This document shows positions 8,237-14,946 of a DNA stretch of 19,273 nucleotides, piece after piece. This stretch comes from an uncultured Oscillospiraceae bacterium (lineage in GTDB: Bacteria; Bacillota; Clostridia; Oscillospirales; JAAYXM01). A program made the translations under genes and the position numbers. The notes under the pieces are model-generated. The model made no database searches, had not been told where the DNA came from, and saw only the letters and a list, made by a program, of their open reading frames with translations. The stretch spans positions 1 through 19,273 of the forward strand of contig CAKSEF010000031.1 of NCBI GenBank assembly GCA_934446465.1, written 5' to 3'. Position 1 is the first letter of the stretch. Every line of letters starts with the position of its first letter.

Positions 8237-8243
8237 ATTATAA

Positions 8244-9644
8244 TTATTCTTCCTTTTTTAAGAGCTGCTGTCCCATTATTACACCCATGACCGATGCCAT
8301 CATGAGTCCGCGCGTCCACCCGCTCGAATCGCCGAGGCAGTGGAGGCCCGAGATGCTCGTATTAAGGTTTTTATCCATCTTTACGCGGTTGCTGTAAAAC
8401 TTAAGCTCGGGCGAATACAGGAGCGTTTCCGCCGACGCAAAGCCCGGAACGACCATATCCATTGCGGCGATAAAGTTAATTATGCTTATCATTGCGCGGT
8501 ACGGCATTGCGGCGGTTATATCGCCCGCAACGGCATCGGGAAGCGTCGGCTTTACGTTTGACTGTGCAAGCTCCTTCGACCATGTGCGCTTTCCGTCGAG
8601 GATATCTCCGTAACGCTGGACGAGGATATGCCCCGCGCCGAGCATATTGGTAAGCTCGCCGACCTTCTGCGCATAAAGAATCGGCTGATTAAACGGCTCG
8701 TTAAAGTTATGCGAGCAGAGTATTGCGAGGTTTGTATTGTCGCTTTTGAGTTCCTTGTATGAATGGCCGTTTACCACCGCAAGGTCATTGTCATAATTTT
8801 CCTGACTTACGAATCCGCCGGGGTTCTGGCAGAATGTGCGTACCTTGTTCTTGAACGGCTTCGGATACCCGATGAGCTTTGACTCATACAGGACTTCGTT
8901 TACCTTTTCCATGACCTCGTTTCGGCACTCGACGCGGACGCCGATATCAACCGTTCCCGGCTGATGTGCTATATCGTGGTCGGCGCACACGCTCTCAAGC
9001 CAGCTTGCACCGCGGCGGCCCGTGGCGACTACTGTGTGGTCGGCAAATATTTCGCGGTTTTCGCCGTTTTTCTCGATATACGCGCCGAGGCATCTGCTGT
9101 CCTCTATTATAATATCGGTACACTGCCACCCGAACATTATTTCAACGCCCGAATCCTTTAAGTAATTCTCAATGGCGAGATAGAGCTTCTGCGCCTTTTC
9201 CGTTCCGAGGTGGCGTATCGGGCAGTCCACAAGGCGGAGTCCCGCCTGGATTGCCTTAAGGCGAATTTTCTTTACCTCTCCGCTCTGACCTATACCCTCG
9301 ACATGTGTGTCGGCGCCGAACTCAAGATATATCTTGTCCGTATAGTTAATCATCTCGGCCGCATAGTCGTATCCTATAAGCTCGGGGAGCATTCCGCCGA
9401 CCTCGGGACTTAGGGAGAGTTTGCCGTCGGAAAACGCGCCCGCGCCAGAAAAGCCCGTAGTTATATTGCAGTAGGGCTTGCAGTTTACGCACTCGCGCGT
9501 TTTCGTCTTGGGGCATTTGCGCTCCTTTATAGAGCGTCCTTTTTCGACTATTACGATTTTCTTCTTACTTCCCCGGCGCACAAGCTCAAGCGCGGTGAAT
9601 ATTCCCGCCGGGCCTGCACCGATTATTGCCAAATCATATTTCAA
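8244..9644 (-). CDS. FAD-dependent oxidoreductase, COG2509-like
   Basis: A 466-residue flavoprotein of a widespread but poorly characterised family. The N-terminus has the dinucleotide-binding GAGPAG (9-14) in LAIIGAGPAGIF, followed by the acidic VIVEKG. Next come four cysteines in the pattern Cys44-x7-Cys52-x2-Cys55-x3-Cys59, then GFSGAGAFSDGKLSL (about 64-78), a block typical of this family. The C-terminus has GLHCLGDSSGWTRGL, which closes the FAD site. The cysteine cluster could bind metal or an Fe-S cluster; that is inference. The start is TTG 9644: GGAGG (9653-9657) is 8 nt upstream and the Rossmann strand begins at once. The longer in-frame extension has no such site. It overlaps the end of the VanZ gene by 11 nt, so translation is probably coupled. 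Substrate unknown. Confidence 0.85.
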   Translation of the reverse strand: MKYDLAIIGAGPAGIFTALELVRRGSKKKIVIVEKGRSIKERKCPKTKTRECVNCKPYCNITTGFSGAGAFSDGKLSLSPEVGGMLPELIGYDYAAEMINYTDKIYLEFGADTHVEGIGQSGEVKKIRLKAIQAGLRLVDCPIRHLGTEKAQKLYLAIENYLKDSGVEIMFGWQCTDIIIEDSRCLGAYIEKNGENREIFADHTVVATGRRGASWLESVCADHDIAHQPGTVDIGVRVECRNEVMEKVNEVLYESKLIGYPKPFKNKVRTFCQNPGGFVSQENYDNDLAVVNGHSYKELKSDNTNLAILCSHNFNEPFNQPILYAQKVGELTNMLGAGHILVQRYGDILDGKRTWSKELAQSNVKPTLPDAVAGDITAAMPYRAMISIINFIAAMDMVVPGFASAETLLYSPELKFYSNRVKMDKNLNTSISGLHCLGDSSGWTRGLMMASVMGVIMGQQLLKKEE

Positions 9645-10107
9645 AGTGATAACCTCCAGTGGATTTCTTCTGTATAAGCATAAGGACAATTATCCCTATT
9701 GCCGCACCGCACGAGTCTATCATGACATCGGACACGGCGGAGCCGCGCCCGGGGACGAACATCTGGTGGAACTCGTCCGCCGCCGCGCTGAACACCGTTG
9801 TAAACAGTGCGGAATACGGCATTTTTTTGTTTTTGAGCGACTTTATGAGCATGAAAACCAGAACGGCAAGGACAGCGAACTCTGCCATATGCGCGCATTT
9901 GCGTATTATGTGTGATATGAAGAGCAGTGTTTCCTCAACGTCTGACGGTTTTCCCGACAGAAACTCGGCCACGTTGCACAGTACTTGTGCAACGGCACGG
10001 CTTCTTGATCCCGACGCGCTTCCCGTTTCTGCGGAAAACGCGAATATCTGGTATTCCCAAAAGAGCGACATCAGCCCGTATGCCCGGGTTTTTCTATTTT
10101 GCACCAT
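9634..10107 (-). CDS. VanZ family membrane protein
   Basis: A small membrane protein of 157 residues. The diagnostic blocks are IFAFSAETGSAS (21-32), RKCAHMAEFA (69-78) and DEFHQMFVPGRGSAVSD (111-127) followed by the last hydrophobic segment. VanZ proteins lower teicoplanin susceptibility in enterococci, but most family members lie outside resistance clusters and have no known role; nothing here suggests glycopeptide resistance. The first membrane segment (about 10-25) is short and only mildly hydrophobic. An in-frame TAA just before the ATG rules out a longer start. The ribosome binding site is weak (AGG, 8 nt away), but the ATG overlaps the upstream gene by 14 nt, so coupling probably carries translation. 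The gene also overlaps the FAD oxidoreductase downstream. Confidence 0.85.
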   Translation of the reverse strand: MVQNRKTRAYGLMSLFWEYQIFAFSAETGSASGSRSRAVAQVLCNVAEFLSGKPSDVEETLLFISHIIRKCAHMAEFAVLAVLVFMLIKSLKNKKMPYSALFTTVFSAAADEFHQMFVPGRGSAVSDVMIDSCGAAIGIIVLMLIQKKSTGGYHFEI

Positions 10108-10678
10108 TTATCATACCTGAATACTTTTTATAATATTCGCGGACGCGCTTTATTTCGTCTGACGAGAAGCGCGAATATGCGAGCTTCTTTGCGGAAGCCT
10201 TCTCCTCTGCGGTGAGTCCGCCCTTTAAAAGCCCCGAAAGGTAGCGCACGTCGTCCGCCGAGAGACGCGAAAGGACAAAGCGCATCATCTCGTCCTTTTC
10301 ACTGCGCGGAATAGTTTTTTCTATCTTTTCCGCCGCTTTCTCTATCGTTTTTTTGCGCGAGACAGGTTTTGACGGTGTATCCTTTTTTGTGTCTGTTTCG
10401 TTTTTTCCGTCGTTTGCCGGTTTGCTCCCGTCCGTGATATTTTCGTCCGTATTTTCAGGCGTTTCGCCCGTATTTATCGAATCCGCTATGTTTTCGACGT
10501 CTTCAAGCGTGATTTCACCGCTGTCTAGCATATCGTCAATCTCGGTTTCGATAACCTCTCGCATGGCCTTGTCGCCTACGCGGTCCAGCACAAGGCGGTA
10601 CACGCCGAAGCCCGCAATGATGAGAACTATTACGGCGGCGAGGATAATAAGAACTATCTTTTTTACTTTCTTTTCCAT
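10094..10678 (-). CDS. Unknown membrane-anchored protein
   Basis: I do not recognise this 194-residue protein. A basic start (EKKVKK) leads into one hydrophobic helix at about 8-30, consistent with a signal anchor and an extracytoplasmic body. Residues 35-66 look helical and acidic, 67-108 form a low-complexity linker rich in Thr, Asp, Asn, Lys and Pro, and 109-190 look helical with many charges (SEKDEMMRFVLSRLSADDV; SSDEIKRVREYYKKY). The repeated S-A/S-D-D/E pattern before short helices hints at two similar helical units. The ATG has a GGGG site about 8 nt upstream. It overlaps the VanZ gene by 14 nt and is the first of three coupled genes. The linker suggests a tether reaching into the wall, which is inference. 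Confidence 0.75.
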   Translation of the reverse strand: MEKKVKKIVLIILAAVIVLIIAGFGVYRLVLDRVGDKAMREVIETEIDDMLDSGEITLEDVENIADSINTGETPENTDENITDGSKPANDGKNETDTKKDTPSKPVSRKKTIEKAAEKIEKTIPRSEKDEMMRFVLSRLSADDVRYLSGLLKGGLTAEEKASAKKLAYSRFSSDEIKRVREYYKKYSGMINGAK

Positions 10679-10698
10679 GACTTACCCCAATCAGCAAT

Positions 10699-10731
10699 AT
10701 ACAAGCGTCCGCACAAAACGGACGCCTGTAT
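10699..10731. terminator. Hairpin between the SLH beta-helix gene and the unknown gene
   Basis: A 13-position stem with one mismatch (ATACAAGCGTCCG against CGGACGCCTGTAT) and a 7-nt loop. It lies about 50 nt after the SLH gene stop and 20 nt before the next start. On the minus strand no T-tract follows, so it may reduce read-through or protect an mRNA end more than stop transcription. A weaker hairpin lies at 10747-10760. I see no clear promoter in this gap. Confidence 0.4.
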
Positions 10732-10779
10732 GTAACATTAAAAGGCGGAGAATTTTCCCCTATTAAACTTTGTCCGTTT

Positions 10780-12627
10780 TTAGAACTGCGGAATTACCAT
10801 GCGGAAAGACATGTCTGCGCTTCCGACATAACCCTTAAACGTTGCGTCAAGCGCGCTCGTAACGGTGATTCCGCGCTCGGTGAAGAGGTCTGTCCAGCCG
10901 GCGTCGCATCTGTCCTTTGCCAAATCCATCTTGTCGGCGAGGTTTGCAAGCGTTTTTGCCTCGTTTTCTTCTATCGGAATCATGGCGCCGCTCCAATTAT
11001 AGTGTGAACGGAGCTGGTCAAGAAGATTCTCAAGCGCAACTTCTTCGTTGGTTTTGAACGAAATGCCGAGTCCGTCATAACGGCAGTGCGCGACTTCATT
11101 TGTCTCGACATAGATTTTGTCGAATGTTATGTTTTTTGTTCCGACCGAATCGGAGAGCTTTTTGAAATCGAACTTAACCGTGTTGTTGCTTACATCGGCA
11201 TAGAACCTATTATATGTTGTTCCGTTCGTTGTGTATGTGATATATGTGCCGTTCTTTACGACTGCCTTCGGGCCTGACGGACGGCCTGTCGCCACGTCGG
11301 GCGTATTGTCGTCGGGCTTCGGCGCGGGTTTCTCCTCCGTATTATCCACGACGGCCGTGCCTTCTGTTTCAACCTTTGAGCCGCTGCCGTTTATTGTTGC
11401 TTTTTTAAGACTGCCGCCGCCCCTGATTGTATTGTTCCGGCCGTTAATTTCCGCGTTTTCCGCTCCCGCGTCTTTATCAATTATGATTGTGTTCTTTTCG
11501 GCGAACTCGTTGATGCGGATTTCGGAAAAATTGCTTTTAATCGTAATCGTATTGGCCGAACCGTTAACATCGAGCATTCCTTTTATACCGTTCATAATTT
11601 CGGCGTTGATTCCGTCTGCGTTGACAATTACATTATCAGCATTTACATCGGCTTTTACGTTTGCGCTTCTCTCTCCGACTTCAAGGCTTCCCGTCTTGAA
11701 GTTTTCGTCTCCCGTAATCGTGATTTCACGAATCGGGCTTGCAGCGACAACAGCATCGGCCTTTGTTCCGTTTCCGAGCTTTACGTTACCGCTTCTGATA
11801 ACGATTCTGCCGTTTACGGTTACATTTGAAAGGTCAATGTCCGCAAGTCCCACCGCATCGGAGATGATGAGGTCGCCGTTAATAACCGTGTCCTTGAGAA
11901 TTACGCTTGCGTCGGTAATGATGACGCTTCCGTCAATCGTTTTGCCAGTGTAATCCTCGCCTGCCTTCGTATAGTTGCGGAGCAGACGGTAGAGCATGAT
12001 GGCAAACTCGGAGCGGGTTACGTTATCACCCGGGCGAATCTTGTTGTTTGAGTCGCCGATTATTACCTTTGCTTCAATAAGCGCGTTTATATAGTCCTCA
12101 GACCAGCTTGAAACGCTTCCCGCATCGGCAAAGGCGTTCTTTGCGCTTTTGTCCTTTGCGGAGAGTGCGAATGTGCGTGCAAGGATTGAAAATGCCTGTT
12201 CACGCGTGATTGACTCATCCGGGTAAAGATGTCCGAAAGTGCCTTCAATAATCCTGACGGCGACTCCCGACTGAAGCGCTTCATAATACCACTTACCCTC
12301 AAGCATACCGCCGTATCCCGAAAGGTCGGCCTTATCTCCGAAAGCCTTCAGCACTCTCACAACCATTGCCGTGAGCTCGGCGCGTGTTATGTAATCGTCA
12401 GGACGGATTTTACCGTTATGTCCGTTCATTACATCGTTTGCAACGGCACAGTTGAGGCCCGGATAGTCCCATTTATCGGCTGACGGTGCATCCGCAAATT
12501 TCTCAAGCGCATTGAAGTCCACGCGCTCAATTACCGTGTCGGACGCCGTTTCGTTGGCTGCAAAGGCCGTCGCACCGAGTGAGAAAACGAGGGCGATTGC
12601 AAGGATTATGCTTATTGTTCTTTTCAT
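10780..12627 (-). CDS. SLH-domain protein with beta-helix-like centre
   Basis: A 615-residue exported surface protein. Numbering from ATG 12627, a signal peptide ends near ATAFA (about 24). Three SLH domains follow (about 42-92, 100-152, 162-214), all keeping the TRxE or TREQ motif (ITRAELTA, ITREQAFS, VTRSEFAI), so binding to pyruvylated wall polymer is likely. Residues about 230-425 are short alternating strands ending in NG or DG turns (GSVIITDASVIL, DTVINGDLIIS, VTVNGRIVIRSG, NTITIKSNFSEIRI), which suggests a right-handed beta-helix or bactofilin-like stack. A Pro/Asp/Lys linker (about 430-457) leads to a C-terminal domain of about 155 residues that I do not recognise. ATG 12627 has GGGAAGG 8 nt upstream; GTG 12636 lies too close to that site. 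The gene starts 44 nt after the cpsB stop with no visible terminator or clear promoter between. Confidence 0.87.
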   Translation of the reverse strand: MKRTISIILAIALVFSLGATAFAANETASDTVIERVDFNALEKFADAPSADKWDYPGLNCAVANDVMNGHNGKIRPDDYITRAELTAMVVRVLKAFGDKADLSGYGGMLEGKWYYEALQSGVAVRIIEGTFGHLYPDESITREQAFSILARTFALSAKDKSAKNAFADAGSVSSWSEDYINALIEAKVIIGDSNNKIRPGDNVTRSEFAIMLYRLLRNYTKAGEDYTGKTIDGSVIITDASVILKDTVINGDLIISDAVGLADIDLSNVTVNGRIVIRSGNVKLGNGTKADAVVAASPIREITITGDENFKTGSLEVGERSANVKADVNADNVIVNADGINAEIMNGIKGMLDVNGSANTITIKSNFSEIRINEFAEKNTIIIDKDAGAENAEINGRNNTIRGGGSLKKATINGSGSKVETEGTAVVDNTEEKPAPKPDDNTPDVATGRPSGPKAVVKNGTYITYTTNGTTYNRFYADVSNNTVKFDFKKLSDSVGTKNITFDKIYVETNEVAHCRYDGLGISFKTNEEVALENLLDQLRSHYNWSGAMIPIEENEAKTLANLADKMDLAKDRCDAGWTDLFTERGITVTSALDATFKGYVGSADMSFRMVIPQF

Positions 12628-12671
12628 TTTAGACACCTTCCCTTTAAAAATTTATCTTTATATTGCAATTT

Positions 12672-13358
12672 CTAACGTATACGTTCCGATGAGGACAAAA
12701 TCCTCTGTGCATTGTTCATCATAACATCGGAAAGCCCGCCGAGCTTCTTTACGGCAGAGTCAAAATCGCTGTATGAGAGCTTGCCGTCGCCGTGCGTATC
12801 GCTTCCGAGAATGTGAACGGAATCATCGTTTATCAGGTGTATATATTCTTTTCTGTGCTTCCTCGACTCGAAGAATGCCGATGCGTTAATCTGAACGTCC
12901 ACGGCAAGCTTCAGTATCTTTTCCCTGCCGAAAGCCGAATATCTGTCGATATGGGCGATAATCGGACGGAGACGGCGCTCGCGCGCTATTGCGTAAACGG
13001 AGTCGTATATCCAATACGGCCACGGCTCGGGCGGAAATTCGAGCAGAATGTATTTCGTATCCCCCACGCAGAGCCTCTCAAGGCCTTCAAGCTCGGAGAT
13101 CCCCGTATAGATCTGAACCTCTGCGGCTTTTACGATTTTCACGCCGTAATCGTTTGCTTCTTCAAGTTCGCGGTATGCCCTTTCGCGGCGTCCGAGAAAT
13201 TCATCGACCGTATCCTCCCACATATAGAAGTGCGGGGTGGCTACGATTGTTCCGACGCCCGCCTCTTTTGCGTACCTAATCTGAGAAAGGGACGTTTCCA
13301 GGCTGTCGGAGCCGTGGTCGGCACGCGGCAGAACGTGAGAATGAAAATCTATATACAT
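12672..13358 (-). CDS. cpsB: CpsB/CapC-type tyrosine-protein phosphatase (PHP fold)
   Basis: A 228-residue metal-dependent phosphatase of the PHP family, the Gram-positive counterpart of Wzb, which removes phosphate from the tyrosine cluster of the CpsD kinase. The metal ligands are in order: DFHSHVLP with His6 and His8, ATPHF with His43, Glu80 in KAAEVQI, His136 in IIAHIDRY, and GSDTHG with Asp187 and His189. Length is slightly below the usual 240-250. The motif after HVLP is RADHGSDS where DDG is common, so Asp14 and its neighbours deserve a check. The ATG has a GGCGGGG site 7-8 nt upstream and lies 14 nt after the cpsD stop, clearly in one operon. The kinase substrate is encoded next door. 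Confidence 0.92.
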   Translation of the reverse strand: MYIDFHSHVLPRADHGSDSLETSLSQIRYAKEAGVGTIVATPHFYMWEDTVDEFLGRRERAYRELEEANDYGVKIVKAAEVQIYTGISELEGLERLCVGDTKYILLEFPPEPWPYWIYDSVYAIARERRLRPIIAHIDRYSAFGREKILKLAVDVQINASAFFESRKHRKEYIHLINDDSVHILGSDTHGDGKLSYSDFDSAVKKLGGLSDVMMNNAQRILSSSERIR

Positions 13359-13372
13359 AAATTCATCCCCGC

Positions 13373-14125
13373 CTATTTTTCTTTGGACGGCAGGCTGTAT
13401 CCGTAAGTATAGCCGTAGCGCGGTCTGTACTTTCTCCTGTATTTGTACTGGCTGAAAACACTGTCTCCCTCGGACGCATTGAGTATGAACCCGAGAACCT
13501 TTGCGCCTACGCGCTCAAGATTTAAAAGCGACTGCTTAACCATTTCAAGCGGGACTGCCTTTTCTCTGACGACGAATATAATTCCGTCGAGGAAATCGGA
13601 AACTATCGCAACGTCCGTAACGACGTGAATCGGCGGTGTATCGAGGAATATATAATCATATTTCTCTTTAAGCTCGTTCAGAACCTTTCCGAACGTGTCC
13701 GACATAAGGAGTTCGGGCGGGCTCGGCGGAATAGTTCCGACAGGCAGAACGTCGAGGTTTTCATACTGCGTCTTTGTTATGGGTATTTCCTTTGTGAAAT
13801 TTCCGAGTCTGTCGGAAAGTCCCGGAGATGACGGAATTTCAAAATACCTGTGTATTCGCGGTTTTCTCATATCCATATCTATTACAAGCGTTTTTGAGCC
13901 TGTCTGCGCAAAGGCTATTGCCGAGTTTAAGCATGTGGTCGTTTTGCCCTCGCCCGCCATGGACGATGTGAAGGCAATCACTTTCTTATCGCCCTGAAGC
14001 ATGAAAATCAGGTTTGTACGCATTGACTTATACGCTTCGGTTATAATAAACGGGCTGTCGTCCGTAAGGAGCGCGCTTTTAACATAAGAAGATGCGCCGC
14101 TTTTTTTCTTTTTAAAAAGACTCAT
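13373..14125 (-). CDS. cpsD: CpsD/CapB-type bacterial tyrosine kinase (cytoplasmic part)
   Basis: A 250-residue BY-kinase that needs its membrane partner CpsC for activity and autophosphorylates to control capsule or exopolysaccharide assembly. Visible motifs are the Walker A loop SSMAGEGKT (54-62, Lys61), the Walker A' strand LVIDMDMRKPR (80-90) and Walker B YIFLDTPP (158-165). The C-terminus holds seven tyrosines between 227 and 243 (QYKYRRKY, RYGYTYGY), the expected autophosphorylation cluster. SxxAGEGKTT and the absence of membrane segments show it is the split, Firmicutes-type kinase. The ATG follows the cpsC stop with no gap, and GGGGAGGGCAGG lies inside the end of cpsC. Confidence 0.94.
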   Translation of the reverse strand: MSLFKKKKSGASSYVKSALLTDDSPFIITEAYKSMRTNLIFMLQGDKKVIAFTSSMAGEGKTTTCLNSAIAFAQTGSKTLVIDMDMRKPRIHRYFEIPSSPGLSDRLGNFTKEIPITKTQYENLDVLPVGTIPPSPPELLMSDTFGKVLNELKEKYDYIFLDTPPIHVVTDVAIVSDFLDGIIFVVREKAVPLEMVKQSLLNLERVGAKVLGFILNASEGDSVFSQYKYRRKYRPRYGYTYGYSLPSKEK

Positions 14126-14848
14126 CTATCCTGCCCTCCCCGACAATTTCTTTTTTCTTTTCTTTCCCGTTTTGGACTCCGCAAGCTCAAACGACGGGAT
14201 TATGCCGATAATCGGAAGGTCGAAGTTCTCAACAAGCTCAAATTCGGATTTGACTCTCGTATCGAATACATAAATTACCACTATTGCAAGTGCTGCGAGA
14301 AAACCGCCGAAAAGGATTCCCATGACCGTGTTTTTCGGGATATTCGGGCTTGAGGGAGACAGCGGAAGCGTCGCATAGTCGATGACCGAGACGGCGCCCG
14401 CATTCATAACGCGCTTTATCTCGCCCGGGGCAACCTTGAGGATAGTATCCGCGATAATCTGCGCCTCAACAGGATTGCTGTGGGTAACCTTAATCTGGAA
14501 AATTTCCGTTGATGAAACGGCGTTTGCCGAAATCATTGATTTTATCTGAGATGCCGAGTAATCAAGCCCCGACTGCTCCGCGACCTTATCAAGCACCGTT
14601 CGGCTGTTCAGAATTACGATACACGTATTAACAAGCTCTTTTGAAACGGAAACGTCGCTCGTGGTAACGATTGAGCTTTTGCGCTCGGAGACGTTTGAAA
14701 CGTACAGAATTGCCTGAGAAGTGTACATTGGCGTTACGAAAAACGCATTTACGACAAAGAATATCACTCCGCTCGAAATTGCCGCAACCACTATTATCCA
14801 CAGCTTCGCCGCGAGAATCGACACGGTTTTCTTCAAATCAAGCTCCAT
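14126..14848 (-). CDS. cpsC: CpsC/Wzz-type chain-length determinant and kinase activator
   Basis: A 240-residue membrane adaptor with two membrane helices (about 16-37 and 174-195) flanking an extracellular domain, as in polysaccharide co-polymerases. Before the second helix is the proline-rich LPLSPSSPNIPKN (161-173), a hallmark of the Wzz family. The cytoplasmic tail is basic (KTGKKRKKKL) and should meet the kinase CpsD, encoded immediately downstream. ATG 14848 is preceded by AAAGGA at good distance; an in-frame TTG at 14896 would add 16 residues without a ribosome binding site and would fall at the transcription start. Its own promoter lies at 14907-14934. Confidence 0.92.
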   Translation of the reverse strand: MELDLKKTVSILAAKLWIIVVAAISSGVIFFVVNAFFVTPMYTSQAILYVSNVSERKSSIVTTSDVSVSKELVNTCIVILNSRTVLDKVAEQSGLDYSASQIKSMISANAVSSTEIFQIKVTHSNPVEAQIIADTILKVAPGEIKRVMNAGAVSVIDYATLPLSPSSPNIPKNTVMGILFGGFLAALAIVVIYVFDTRVKSEFELVENFDLPIIGIIPSFELAESKTGKKRKKKLSGRAG

Positions 14849-14906
14849 TCGGCTTTGTCCTTTCTTGAGTAAAACTTTGGAAAGCGAAATATCCAATAAC
14901 AGGTAT

Positions 14907-14934
14907 AGTATATCACAAATCGCTTAAAAATCAA
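14907..14934 (-). promoter_or_regulatory. Promoter of the cpsC-cpsD-cpsB group
   Basis: On the minus strand TTGATT (14929-14934), a 16-bp spacer and TATACT (14907-14912) with an upstream TGA, an extended -10. The leader would be about 50 nt. It lies in the gap after the dehydratase gene, where no good terminator is seen, so the trio may also receive read-through. Confidence 0.55.
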
Positions 14935-14946
14935 TCGAAAATTCGC

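Noticed and set aside
7564..8319. 251-codon open frame on the minus strand
   Set aside because: Runs opposite dusB and through the bidirectional terminator into the next gene; the dusB motifs on the plus strand are decisive.
9634..10107. VanZ as a glycopeptide-resistance gene
   Set aside because: No vanH, vanA, vanX, vanR or vanS-like gene is nearby, and VanZ-family proteins are common in Firmicutes outside resistance clusters.
11231..11953. 240-codon open frame on the plus strand
   Set aside because: Antisense to the SLH beta-helix gene; the hydrophobic Ser/Ile/Leu-rich product is the mirror of its repeated strands.
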